Positions 36,541 through 47,706 of a DNA stretch of 64,000 bases are shown here, one piece after another. Made by a program: the position numbers and the translations under genes. Under the pieces are notes generated by a model. That model did no database searches. It worked only from the letters and a program-made list of their open reading frames with translations, and was not told the origin of the DNA. Origin of the DNA: Gigantopelta aegis (Eukaryota > Mollusca > Gastropoda > Neomphalida > Peltospiridae); the NCBI RefSeq assembly GCF_016097555.1, contig NC_054706.1, forward strand, positions 24,557,878 through 24,621,877. Reading direction: 5' to 3'. The first letter of the stretch is position 1; each line of letters starts with the position of its first letter.

Positions 36541-37588
36541 TGATCGACATGTATCCAGGGGAACAAACGGGCATTCTTCTACCCTTTCTTACAGTGGCAA
36601 TCGGCTCAGAAAACATGATATCCACCCCATTGTTACGTTGACCAGCATTTATTCTGGAAGGCGTTCGGACATCATCCACAAGGCACCAAAGGATAGCTCC
36701 TTGAACCAATGTTTTGATTGTTGGGTAGTTTCCCACCCTGATGAACTGCTTGGTGCAATGGGCACACTTTTGATGCAAGGCAGTGGTCTTGCTACGATCT
36801 TCGAGGACATCGGGGAAAAATACTGTTGACGTATCAGTGGACTGGCGAAAATCTGTGCAACGGGCTTCGAGGCCCATCTGCTCCTGGAGAAATTGTTTGA
36901 ATGGGGAAAAACTGGTTGTCTGAAGTGCTGGCCCAAATGCAGAGTTCACAGTTTCGTGGAAGCTTGTGAAAAAAACCTATACCACATTGTTAACTGGGAA
37001 TCAAAAGATTCAGCAATCCATCTTATCCGAGCAGGAGAACCAAAGGAGGCCAACTTCTGGAAGAAACAAAAACATGGTCGGGTTGAGCAATCAAGGACAA
37101 GTAAGGCTCTGGCTTCAGTAATCTGAAGCTTGGTGAAAATTGCGAGAGATGCTTGTCTTAGCCGCTAGGACGGGACTCTTGGTCAACAATCATCTCAGCT
37201 AGTGCTGAATTCTTACCTATTTCGGAGCTGCAGGCCACTTTAATTTACTTGAAGGCAGCCTTCCTATACCTCCAGAGTATGAAGGATCTTGAAATCAGAA
37301 ATCCAGCAGTTATAAAAAAAAATTCCAGGATGGTTTCCATTAGTGAATCGCCAGAAAGATCAATTTGGGCTGGACTTGGTGCGGATCTGGTAATGAAAAG
37401 CCGCTGATGAGATCACGCAAAGTCCAAGGGGGATATACAAGGAGGCAGGGGATTAACGGAAGAGCCTCGCACCCATTGGGTATTTGTCATCACCTGTGTG
37501 TTCGGAGTACAATATTGATTTACAAGACTTTAATCACCACGAGTTCACCACAAGCGAACAACATAAAGACGAAACAAAGCAATGAGTG
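36541..37588 (+). repeat. Internal coding duplication, unit 2
   Basis: It repeats unit 1 from ATCGACATGTATCCAGGG to the AGCGAACAACATAAAGACG region. The joint makes the giant-protein gene carry this part twice. Confidence 0.8.
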
Positions 37589-39599
37589 AAGGAGGGACCA
37601 TGCAGACCTTGCAAAAAACTTACAGAAAAAATGAGTCTTGCAATCCATTTCAGTCAGTGATCCAAGTTTGCGGAACATAGTCACAGGAAGTTGTGGGCGG
37701 ATGATAACCGTAGATGTTGATGAGATTCAGTATGTGGGGCTAGAAGAGCGTAGACAAAATCCATGGGGAACCAGTGTTAATTATTCATTTCAAACGATAA
37801 TGATAAATCAAAAAAAACCTGGTGTGATGCCGGTCAACAGTGCAAGTTGACAAGAACAAATTCCATAGATCCGCCCTATTATTACAGAGACTAATCGTGG
37901 TTTCCAGGACTGCAGACCTCTCCTTGGAAAGATGTCCTGGGACCTATTGCGTGAGTCCATTTCCCCCTGCTCTTTTTGAAGCAAACTATTGTATTCCGGA
38001 AACGGATAAACACCCATTGGCCAAGGCAATTCAAGGATATGCCACTGAAACTATCTGGTGAGGCAGACGACTCAAATGGACAATCCTGCGACGGCAGTTC
38101 TCACATGACATTCCTGCGACGGACTTCGGTTATGTTTAGATGGGTTTCACTGATGCATCGTGTTTCATGGACCAAAGGGGTTACTAGGCACCTAGCAGAC
38201 ACTATGTTTATTTCACTATTCGTAACTCTGTAACGGCTGACTGTAGTCGTCGATGGTACAAAAAAAGGGATTACCATCCCACGCAAAGATGGTTACTCAC
38301 GAGCGACGGAAAGCCAGAACACCACACGTTTAGTTGTAGTGTCACCCCACCACCTGTATTCAACGGGAAAAAACAGAGGAATTCTTATCAAGGGGTCAGA
38401 AAACAAACAGGAAACTGATTACAATAATTTCTTCTAGGCTTAGGGGAAAAACGTCTGCACTGGAATGAATTGTGAGGGAAGGATGCAGGACTGCTGAGGA
38501 TTGTGCGAGCTGCCAGTACCTATGATGAGTATAGATCTTATAACTCTGATTGGAGAGGCCCCTGATTCTGTGGGGCTTCTTATGTACTTCCTGAACACTG
38601 ACAAGCAGAATTCTTTGTTCTTCCGAGCTGATAACAAAGTCTCGAAAAAGATTCAGGTATATGACATCACAAAAAAAAACTGCAGCTCAGACTTGGTCAC
38701 CCTTGTGCTCACACTTGTGATTCATACCATTTCCTCCTTACAGGATGTGACCACCACATTACGCGATATTAGGAGGAGGAAAAAAATCGTTGTTCCAGAA
38801 GTAGTTTTCTTTTGAAAGAGGACAAAAAACATGGATCTTATGCGCGTGGATTAAGTACACCTGGTGAAAACCGGTGACTCCATGCAAATGCAGGGGGCAA
38901 CGCCATGGTTTATCTCTTTTTTTATTTGGGGGAAAGTACCCACCCCACAGTCCCGTCACCACCATGAGGCATAATGTACTAAAAAGAAAGGTGTTTCAGC
39001 ACAACCTTGTTTGACCAGAACGGCGCCCCTTCCTGCATCAGAAAAACGAAATCCCATTCGCTAGATGTTATTACCAAAAGCATGACCTGGCTTGGGCAAG
39101 GAAGACACTCTGATGGATACGGATTGGGGCTGGAAAATGGGAAAGATAATAAATTCCAGCTGTGTACGTGTGCAAAGGAACCCAGCCCCCACGGACAGTT
39201 TGCTGCGTACGATAGTTCCACTCAAACGGAAAAACCGGAGCACCTCAGGACGCTGCACATGTCGACATCGGGATTACCATTGCACATCAGCTTGTGGGAC
39301 AGTGCCAGAACGGAATCATGTGAAAATACATTCAACCAGTCAGCAAAACTGGATTCTGACCTTGATGACTCCGATGACAAGGATTGCCCTAACATGTTGG
39401 GACTGTACCACATTCCGTGTTATCATTTATTGTCACATGGTTGTAGTTGACGTCACAATGACGTCACCTGGGTCAATTAGTTCTGCTTTGATGTCATTCT
39501 GCTTGATATCTACAATCATTGCAGTATAAATCACTGGATATAGTCCAAACACGTGCCAAAATATGATTTGCCATCAAAAGACGCCCGCAGGTTAAGTTG

Positions 39600-39926
39600 T
39601 GACGTCAGTTATGACATCATGGTGACGTCCATTACAACATTGTTTGACATGTGTATTGTATTTTGGTATCATGTTTCTATCTGTTGGTAATACAAAACAT
39701 TTGGTGGGGTGAAAAATGAAGCATAAAAAAGTTTATGTACATTGAAATTTTGGGGGTCGCGATGTATAAATTATGCTAATTAACCCCCTTCCGGGTCAGA
39801 GTCATTTCGATTTGTTCCCTCTCCTTTTTTCTGAAAATCGCCGAAGGGACCCAAGAACCAGTTAAAAAAACAAAACCGTTTGTTGCAATTTTTTTGGGGT
39901 CAAAAAACCCTAACTTGATTCCTGAC
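39600..39926. repeat. Right TIR of the 7.2 kb element
   Basis: It is the inverted counterpart of 32706-33039, with many small indels, and ends in CCTGAC before TATA. Confidence 0.85.
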
Positions 39927-39929
39927 TAT

Positions 39930-40850
39930 ATAGTTTGGCGCTGCCATCACGGGCGTTTGACACAAGCTTTGTTTTAAGAAGTCCGAAAGCGTTTCACAAA
40001 CTGTCGGTCATTTGAACTCACCTTTTCTTTAGAAGTGAGGTAATCGGGGCCGAGACGTGCGCAAAATTGTGCAGAATCTTCTGTAGTACCCCGCCATCCC
40101 TAGGAAACGGCGTACTTCGCGTCGGTTGGTTGGCGCTGATAACTGTTTAATACACTGGGTTTTAGCATGCAGTGGCGCCACGCATCCGTGACCCCCACCG
40201 TATGACCGAGAAATGTTACAGAGGCTTTGCTGAATTCACATTTACTGAGATGGATAGTTAGGTTGGCTTTCTGAAATCGCATGAAATATTTCTCTCAGGT
40301 CCCTCAGATGTTCCTCCCAGGTGTTCGTCCGCCCAGACTACATCGTCAATGTATACACTGCCGTTTCTCCATGTTTGCCAATACACAGTTCATCATTCTT
40401 TTTGAAACGCGGGCGGGGGCGGTTTTCAGCCCAAATGGCATGACGCGGAACTGGTACAACCCTTCAGGCGTAACGATAGCGAGTACTGTTAGCTCAGTCG
40501 AATCAGCGGAATGGCGTAATAGCCTTTTAGGAGATCCATCTTTCGAAATGAATTTGGCATGGCCCACCTGTCAATACAGTCCTCGAGCCGCGGGAGGGGG
40601 AATGAATCGCCCCGTATCACTTGGTTATCACCCTTCGTAGGTCAGCACATAAACGGAATGAATTATCCCCTTTAGGAATTAGAAGGACTGGTGACGCCCA
40701 GGGACTGTTCAACGGTTCCACGATACCATGAGTTAACATGTAGTCCCATCTCTTTTTTCAAGAAGGCCCGTTTCTGTGGGTTTATGCGGTATGCATGTTG
40801 TTTAATCGGTATAACGTTTTTGTCCACAATCACATCTTGAATTACCACAT
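39930..40850 (-). pseudogene. Gmr1-like pol: reverse transcriptase, frameshifted
   Basis: From the right, the RT lead-in is PIKQHAYRINPQKRAFLKKE. Then come LYQFRVMPFGLKTAPA (motif B region) and VYIDDVVWADEH, which carries the YIDD catalytic pair at about 40334-40350. HLSKCEFSKASVTFLGHTVG follows, and PVMAAPNY is the last part before the DNA element. Several frame shifts disable it. An intact protein would copy the element RNA into DNA. Confidence 0.85.
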
Positions 40851-42340
40851 TTGTCACACTGGGAGAATCTGGAAACAGACAGCTGAATTCTTTAATCAGC
40901 TGTGACAGTTCTGGTTTGTGGGCTGGCTCTAAATGATCTAGCGCGTTGTCCAAGTTGGCCAGTACCTCACTGTTTGACAGTTTTACATCTACTGTTTCAA
41001 GTGCGTCTGGTTTCCTTTCATCGACCTCACTCAGGATGGACAACACTGGTTTGATCGGCAGTCTGTCACGATACGTTTTCAGTAAATTAATGTGACAGAA
41101 TCGTGTCTTTCGTTCTCTGTCTGGGGTGTCGATAACGTAACCTGTGGTACTAACTCGTCTATTGACAAAATACGGTCCGAAATATCTACTTTGTAATGAC
41201 CCCCTTAGAATAGGTAAGTACAACAGCACTTTATCCCCAGGTTTATATTCTCTTTCCTTAGCCCGTTTGTCAAACTGCCTTTTTATGTTAATCTGAGCAT
41301 TGGTTAGGTGTTTTTTAGCCAGTTCAGTGGCTCGCCACAGTTGGTCCTTAATTCTAGCTACATAGTTTAGCAAATTTTCTGGCCTAGTTTTTCTGTCAAC
41401 CATTTTGTTTTATCAGTTTGAGGGGTCCCCTCGGGTGTGTCCAAAACACCAACTCAAAGGGGGAAAAACCCAAGGAGTCTTGCTTGGCGTCTCGTGTGGC
41501 AAACAACACATAGGGCAAAGATTCCTCCCAATCGGTCCCGTTATCCATACAATGACATTTAAGCATACTTTTAAGACTTTGATGAAATCTTTCTAGTGCT
41601 CCCTGACTTTCTGGGTGATAAGCACTCGATCGAACTTGATGTACTTCTAACAGACCCAAAACTTGGTGGAACAATTTACTTTGGAAATTGCTTCCTCTAT
41701 CTGACTGTAATTCAGTTGGGAGCCCGGTCATGGTGAAATACTTAATTAAAGCCTTTGCTACAAGGGGTGCAGTAACTTTTTTCAAGGGGATAGCCTCGGG
41801 AAACCTAGTTGTAACACACATTATGGTTAACAAATACACATATCCGTTTTTAGTTCTAGGTAAAGGCCCCCACTATGTCTATCAGTACCTTTGAAAATGC
41901 CTCCCCGACAATTGGGACTGCCTCCAAGGGAATAGGTTGTATTTTCTGATTAGGCTTACCCGTAACTTGGCACACATGACAACTGTCACAAAACTCACAC
42001 GTCCTCTCTATACATCCCAGGCCAGAAGAAATCGGACACAAGTTTATTATAGGTCTTAGTTCTACCCAAGTGTCCAGCAAAAGTCCCTTCATGAGCTAAA
42101 CTCAGTAATTCCCGTCTATATTCGGTAGGTACCACTACTCTATACCTCTCAATCATTTCCTCACAGTCAGGTATAACTTTCTCACAACTCTTTTTCATCA
42201 AACCCCCTGGTGCACATAAAAACTTTCTTTGCTATCTCTAACTTCCTTATAATCCACAAGTTTATCCCAAACAACTCTTAATGACTGGTCGGCCCTCTGT
42301 GCCTTCATTAGACTTTCCTTATCCCATGGCTGTGGAGGAA
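40672..42340 (-). pseudogene. Gmr1-like pol: integrase, upstream of RT
   Basis: Reading leftwards there is first an HHCC zinc-binding module (LAHEGTFAGHLGRTKTYNKL and CEFCDSCHVCQ). The catalytic core follows (LQSDRGSNFQSKLF with Asp; AYHPESQGALERFHQSLKSM with Glu). A C-terminal GDKVLLYLP-type domain then runs straight into the RT start within one frame (40672-41403). In ordinary Ty3/gypsy elements the integrase follows RNase H. Here it precedes RT. Short frame breaks separate the modules. Confidence 0.88.
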
Positions 42341-42342
42341 TG

Positions 42343-44217
42343 TCACACCTCTCGGGCGCTGATGTAGAGACCACTGGGTTGCGTAACCCCGGAGTATGGA
42401 ATTTCCCCCCCGGTGTTACGCTTCCCCAACTCGCTCTCGGCCTCATGACTCAGGAACGTCTCTGATAGGTTAATATCGTCAGCTGGTCTTATTTTGGCCT
42501 TTCTGGTCATTGATCGGGTCGTGGCGCAAGCTGGATACTTGATATCCCCTATGTCCTTATCTACTACGCTAATGGGTACTTCTTGAACCTCCAATTGGTC
42601 ACAACGTTTTTGACAACATTTGTCGGACAAATCATTCCCAAGTAAAACGTGAACATTGGCAAATGGTAGATGTGGTACTACTCCCACAATTACCTTTCCA
42701 GTCACAAACTGGGAACTTAAATATATCTCATGCAAAGGGACCGTCATACATTGACCTCCTACTGCGGTTAATACTACACTTTTCCCGGTGTAAGAATGAG
42801 GAACCTTATTCAACCCTCCCTGAACAATTAAACTCTGACCTGCCCCTGTATCTCTATAAATGGTCACCGGCGTCGGTGGGTGGTCCAGTCTGACATCACA
42901 AATCTTACCAGAGGAAATATAGGCTTCATACATATTTCTCTCTGGCAGACCTGTCAAACGCGATTGTTTGCACCTCTCTTCTTGTTGAACCAATGCTACC
43001 ACCTTACTGTTATCCCTTCTCCACTTAAAACAGTCAGCAATTACATGATTATCCATGTGGCAATAAGAACACCTCGGTCGAAATGGTTTTGCCTGTGCCG
43101 ACAACTGAGATCTCTGATCAACCTGTCCTAATACTGAGGGGCGCTGCTGAACCCTATGTTTTCCACTTCCAGCTAAAGAACTGACGTAATGAAAGCCGGA
43201 CGGTTTGACACTGGCACTACCAAACTGGGGTTTTCTACTGTTTTGATGATAATTAAAACTGGACTGCGTCGACTGAACTTTGTGTATTAGAGAAAAATTA
43301 TCGGCAGACGCCGCCGCCTCTTCCAAAGAATCAACTTGTTTATCCTCTAAATGCATTCTTACATTCATGGGCAAACCATTTTTTACGTCTTCTAGAATAA
43401 CCATTTCTCTCAGTTTTTCGTAACTACCCCCACTCTTTTGTGATCTAATCCACTGATCAAACAATCTAGATTTCACAGCAATAAATTCAGCATATGTCTG
43501 AGATTCTAACTTTTTTAAATGACGGAACTTTTGTCGATAGGCCTCCCCAGTTAACTCGTATGCTCTCAAGACAGCCTCCTTTAAAACCTCATAATCTCTA
43601 GCACTTCCATCACTTAATGCACTATACGCTTCACTTGCTTTTCCTCTAAACCTACTCTGAGCTAGCAACGACCATTTCTCTTTAGGCCACAATAGCTCCT
43701 GTGCCATCCTTTCAAATAACTGGAAAAACTTATCCACATGGTTTTCCTCAAACACAGGTACCAACCTATATGCCTCGGACAACCTGAAACCTTGACTATC
43801 CACCTCATTCCTACCATGATCACGTGGAGCCCCTCTAGGTTCTCCTTCTCTCATTCGAAACTCATGTTCCATTCTCATCTTTTCTATCTGAAACTGTCTC
43901 TCTCTCTCATTTTCATCCTTCTCTCTATCCCATCTTTTCATTTCCATTTCCCATTCCAACTTCTTAAATGCTACCTGTTGTTCAGCACTAAGCGTAACCC
44001 CTTCTACCTCGGGGATGGGATCTATTTGCTCCACCCTTATTCCTTCCGTGTCTTCTTCGACACCAAAGCTCTCTGCTATAATTATATCCCTCATTTCACT
44101 AATCGTTTTTGCCTGCTCTATGTCAATATTTCTGTCCTTGGCTATTTCTACTAAATCCGCCCTCTTGCTACGTTTAATCTGCGTAACGCTAAGATTGTCC
44201 ACCAAATTTTGACTCAT
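42343..44217 (-). CDS. gag: Gag-protease of the Gmr1-like retrotransposon, intact frame of 624 aa
   Basis: The single open frame starts about 115 bp after the primer-binding site. Residues 8-34 resemble a SAP-like helix pair. Residues 76-125 are highly charged and likely coiled coil. Residues 145-255 match the capsid region that resembles the vertebrate SCAN domain. A zinc knuckle C383-x2-C386-x4-H391-x4-C396 binds RNA. An aspartic protease follows, with D456-T457-G458 and VLLGNDL near 525. Gag forms the particle and the protease matures it. This frame is intact although pol downstream is broken, so the insertion is not very old, or pol carries consensus errors. Confidence 0.9.
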   Translation of the reverse strand: MSQNLVDNLSVTQIKRSKRADLVEIAKDRNIDIEQAKTISEMRDIIIAESFGVEEDTEGIRVEQIDPIPEVEGVTLSAEQQVAFKKLEWEMEMKRWDREKDENERERQFQIEKMRMEHEFRMREGEPRGAPRDHGRNEVDSQGFRLSEAYRLVPVFEENHVDKFFQLFERMAQELLWPKEKWSLLAQSRFRGKASEAYSALSDGSARDYEVLKEAVLRAYELTGEAYRQKFRHLKKLESQTYAEFIAVKSRLFDQWIRSQKSGGSYEKLREMVILEDVKNGLPMNVRMHLEDKQVDSLEEAAASADNFSLIHKVQSTQSSFNYHQNSRKPQFGSASVKPSGFHYVSSLAGSGKHRVQQRPSVLGQVDQRSQLSAQAKPFRPRCSYCHMDNHVIADCFKWRRDNSKVVALVQQEERCKQSRLTGLPERNMYEAYISSGKICDVRLDHPPTPVTIYRDTGAGQSLIVQGGLNKVPHSYTGKSVVLTAVGGQCMTVPLHEIYLSSQFVTGKVIVGVVPHLPFANVHVLLGNDLSDKCCQKRCDQLEVQEVPISVVDKDIGDIKYPACATTRSMTRKAKIRPADDINLSETFLSHEAESELGKRNTGGEIPYSGVTQPSGLYISAREV

Positions 44218-44330
44218 ATTGAATTATTTATTTTACGAGGATACCACAATACTAATTGACACTATAATTTGCAATAAAAAAAATTCTATAGCCCCCATTA
44301 TTGCATTAACCAAAATACCATCCCGTTTCA

Positions 44331-44350
44331 GATCCCGGGCGAGAGCCCCA
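44331..44350 (-). other. Primer-binding site candidate
   Basis: On the minus strand TGGGGCTCTCGCCCGGGATC follows the LTR directly. It begins TGG, as expected for pairing with the CCA end of a tRNA. It loosely resembles tRNA-Pro-type sites; the tRNA is not certain. Confidence 0.6.
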
Positions 44351-45475
44351 TTTTTATCTTTACTCCTACCTGTCACGGTGATCTAGTCCCACAGTATATA
44401 TAATACCTTAGGTGGCTCGTACCTCTAGGGGTCATGGACTATTGTCGATCACGTGACAAAATTAACCATCACACTTGTATACTTTTATCTCCCAGCCGTA
44501 ATGTTGGCTGCTATACTATTTATGGTCCTATGAAAAATAACTCCAACAACAGTGATTTTGGGAAACAATTATTATTATACCATACAAATCCTTCCTATTG
44601 ATATATACCTATATATAGTATGACAGCAATATATTATTTCACGGTACAGTCTGTCTTAATCCTACAGGGTTAATTACCCGTTACCAGGAATCCCCAGCCC
44701 TCTCTAGGCTACCTACCGATTACACTAGTACTATACCTATAATGAACGCCAAATTATCGGCATTCCATAACTGACGTGTGACTTAATTAACCTGTTAAAT
44801 TAACAGTAAACAAATCAAACAATGGATATAAGGGTTATTCTTATATTAGCCTCCCACTTGTTAATTACAATACCTAGTCGAGCTCTTTATCGGATTAACT
44901 TCTGATTCTTACTTTATCAGGCTTATCTATCAGTTAGATTAATCCACAGGTTAGGGTTACCGACATCACATACGAGGTCTACTAAACAGACAATAATATC
45001 ACACAAATAAAACATCAACGACCTGACAGATCAGAAACATAGTTACCAGGTCCAGCGGTGAGGTTTGGTCTCTCAAGAATATATCTCTTGAGGACCGGCA
45101 TCCAAGAAATACCAAGACGTAGCCCGTACCCTATCGTGGGAACAGTGGGTGTCGGGCTTCCTTTTAAAAGTCCCGCCAAACCTTTTTATACCCCTAACGT
45201 GGACTCCGCTGCACCGCTGGGGGCTAGACCGGCTATCAGCCTGTAACTGAGTTAATTAGTGTTTGTTCGCTAATCGGATTATCGTCTCTTAAGACAACAA
45301 CCCAATCTCAAACTACAGGGCAACATGATCCTAAAGGTATCTGATACGGCGCATCCACTGGTCATAGCAGATTTTACTAAAAACATTCCCCGTACTTAGT
45401 AGAGGTTAAAAACATGTAAAATGTAGGTAAATTCTTATCAAAAACTCACCCGAAGGTGCAGTATTTGTAATCTCA
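44351..45475 (-). mobile_element. 5' LTR of the Gmr1-like element
   Basis: Read on the minus strand it starts TGAGATTACAAATACTGC, carries the TATA box at about 45182-45191, and ends in GATAAAAA just before the primer-binding site. Gag follows on the same strand. Confidence 0.88.
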
Positions 45476-45582
45476 CTAAGTATAGCTACAATAATATGTG
45501 TAGTTACACTATAAAGAAAAATATATGGAATCTGCCCGAACATGTACATATTAAATACATATATAAATATTGTTCCTACACA

Positions 45583-45685
45583 AAGGTAGGTAGGCCGATA
45601 TAAAAACTTATACATGAACACAATCCTCTGTTCCTACACACAGGTAGGTAGGCCGATATAAAAACTTATACATGAACACAAACAC
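45583..45685. repeat. Short tandem duplication of about 58 bp
   Basis: GGTAGGTAGGCCGATATAAA and the following ACTTATACATGAACACAA occur twice. Confidence 0.85.
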
Positions 45686-46418
45686 AGAGGATTGGAATAT
45701 TTGGCCTCTCTCTGGAAGTCCTTTGTCTCACAGTCTGTAGACGAGGCCCATATAGGGTTTTCCGAACATTCGGAACTCTATACCTCAATTGAAGGAGGGG
45801 CCTGAATCGGGTTTACGAAACAACGTGGTTTCGTCACAACATAGCTAGTTAGAATATCGTCTGCTGTAGTATAAGTAACCACGTTGTAATTATTAATGAA
45901 AACAGTTAGCCGCACATGCAAGCAATGTGTACTACTGCTGTCAAATTGTATGGCGGGAAATGTGCTGTCACATGACCTGTTGTTTATAAATAGAAACAGG
46001 GAAATGGCGCTTTTCGACGACTGTTTATGCTGTCGGATTACAATTATTTGATTGTGTTTGTACCTTTTTTAGGCATTAAAAGTGATACTTTTTCTAATTT
46101 AATGCAACTGTCATAATGTAGTTCATATATAATAGTATATTATGACAACTTTGTACAGATAAAAGAAACCGCTTCCAAAAAAACAAGAAACAATAACAAA
46201 CAATAGCACGCGCCATTTGACGGGTCATTTTTGTTTTTTAACAAAACATAAGATGTACAACAGCAATTTAGCAATATTTGGATATGTCATTCTAAGACTA
46301 TTTATTGACATTTTCTTACTTTTAATTTAGAAACGATTTTTAAATAAAAACAATGCAAAGTGACGTCATTGTGATGACGCTTGACGTGTATACACGTCAA
46401 CGGCAGGATAAGGGTTAA

Positions 46419-47100
46419 TAAGGTGTTGTTTTTATTTTTTTTATTTTCAGGTTGAGGCTCCTTAGAACGATGTCTTCCCGTCTGAGACTGACTGGAACAT
46501 TTCTCTGTTCCGTTATAACTGAGAACTCTTTCAACCGCTACACGTTTTGCTATCTATAGTATATTTTGGCGCTATCATACCAGAGTAAAGATATAATAAT
46601 AATTTAAAAAAACTTTCTTCTATATTCGTCTTCGTAGTTCTAGGGTGTATGACAGAAAATAATATCCCATGTAACGCCTCAATCAACATATATACACCAT
46701 ATATGTACATACTACACGGCCTTTCCCTTGAAATAAATCACAGGTATTGGTAGGTGGAGATCAAGCCGTTAGTCTTCGCATCCGTGACAACTCCAGAATC
46801 GCACAATTGGTAAGTGTATTTATATTGTCAATCCCACATACATTTCAAGCATCATAATACTTGGTAGCAAACATTGGCTTGAATAAAATTACAGGAATGT
46901 ATTGGTCATATAAAACAATACTTTATGACAACAAGTCCTCTCACATATGTCACCAGTTGCATTCGAGGCACTGTGAAATGCTCTCTTGCAAACACATATA
47001 AGAGATGACTGGGATCGATCCTAGACCGACCGCGTATCAGGCGAGTGCTTTACAACTAAGCTACCTTCCGCTCATTATTCTAAAAGTAAAGGAAACCATT
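46419..47100. repeat. Partial diverged copy C of the repeated block
   Basis: It begins at the right TTAA of the outer piggyBac-like element and matches 6490-7660 plus a SINE head corresponding to 8305-8385. The intervening part is deleted. The short frame seen in A and B is broken here. Confidence 0.8.
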
Positions 47101-47485
47101 ATATAATGGCGGCACTGGTAAAATTACCAAGACAATATAATAGAATAGAATAGAATAGAATAGATGTTTAACGACACCCAAATTACCAAGAGAAAACAAT
47201 CGTTGTCGGCACCTTGAGTCTAGTTTCCCTAAAATCAGTAACACGTCGCCGATCAATGCTGATCGATGCAAGTCAAACATTGTTTTAATTGGAACCCAAA
47301 TCGCAGAACGAATAATTGTGTTTGTGTATTACAGATACTTCCACCTCAAAAGAAAGGGTTGTGTTTGTTTTGTTGTCGTTTGATTTTTTTATGTGTTCAA
47401 CTAACGATAACTTGCATGAATCTACTGTGCAGCAGTACACCAAAACAGGAATGTTTTATTGAACAACCTATCACAACCTTTGTTA

Positions 47486-47575
47486 CACCAGAGGTTGGGC
47501 ACTGGTTGAAACGAGAAATAGTCTAATGGATCCCAAACCAACCGCACATCAAGCGAGCGGTTTACCACTGTTATT
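47486..47575 (-). mobile_element. SINE head fragment, minus strand
   Basis: The minus strand shows GTGGTAAACCGCTCGCTTGA and GACTATTTCTCGTTTCAACC, the tRNA-like head and the start of the core. Confidence 0.7.
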
Positions 47576-47639
47576 GTGTATCAGCCTGTCGTATAAACAC
47601 TGGATCACCTCACGTCAAGATCAAACGCTGGGACGCTCC

Positions 47640-47643
<4 letters not shown>

Positions 47644-47703
<60 letters not shown>
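47644..47703. repeat. (AC)n microsatellite
   Basis: About 60 bp of AC repeats. Confidence 0.97.

Positions 47704-47706
<3 letters not shown>

Larger units (their letters stand above)
33803..39450 (+). pseudogene. Giant CXC-tailed protein of the 7.2 kb element, decayed
   Basis: The first 200 codons are open. They carry two Cys-His modules: C13-x2-C16 with H60-x3-C63, and C105-x2-C108 with H169-x3-C172, the latter ending in YHVQCSSNFRTG. Frame shifts begin near 34400. Later blocks are still readable: CQYLEENDEEQLTI, APLQIGLASQLYH, ADNVDHNI, AFLPMIDMYPG, FDHPLFWKGSEIIHNAPKDS, a TSEQHKDE-type stretch, LLQRLIVVSR, and a segment on the pattern IGEDTDLLVLL/FFRADNK/LLTGCD. A Cys cluster with RCTCR and CTSACG follows near 39250. 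The IGEDTD-type segment suggests a PIN/FEN-like nuclease fold, and the tail a CXC DNA-binding motif; both are inference. Without the internal duplication the length is about 1500 codons. Confidence 0.65.
32706..39926 (+). mobile_element. 7.2 kb DNA element with about 330 bp TIRs encoding one giant protein
   Basis: The left end GTCAGGTCAATTTATGAAAT and the reverse complement of the right end, GTCAGGAATCAAGTTAGGG, begin inverted repeats that stay alignable for about 330 bp (32706-33039 and about 39600-39926). TATA flanks both ends. The insertion splits the RNase H domain of the retrotransposon between two adjacent residues. The single gene inside runs on the plus strand. I cannot assign a known transposon superfamily. 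Confidence 0.85.
29741..46414. mobile_element. Outer piggyBac-like, non-autonomous element holding nested insertions
   Basis: TTAA at 29737-29740 is followed by CCCTTATCCTGCCG. The right end reads CGGCAGGATAAGGG, then TTAA at 46415-46418. The 14 bp inverted termini starting with CCC and the TTAA duplication fit the piggyBac superfamily. Its own DNA is only 29741-31211 and 45476-46414, about 2.4 kb, with no transposase frame. The rest is the Gmr1-like retrotransposon with its own insertion. Confidence 0.75.

Noticed and set aside
40281..40640. Plus-strand 119 aa frame
   Set aside because: It lies antisense to the RT core with the YIDD motif and is a shadow.
31212..45475. Reading the 1.1 kb inverted arms as long TIRs of a Polinton or other DNA transposon
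   Set aside because: The right arm has a TATA box, begins with TG and is followed directly by a primer-binding-like TGG site and gag. It is an LTR. The Polinton genes lie elsewhere (50260-54560).
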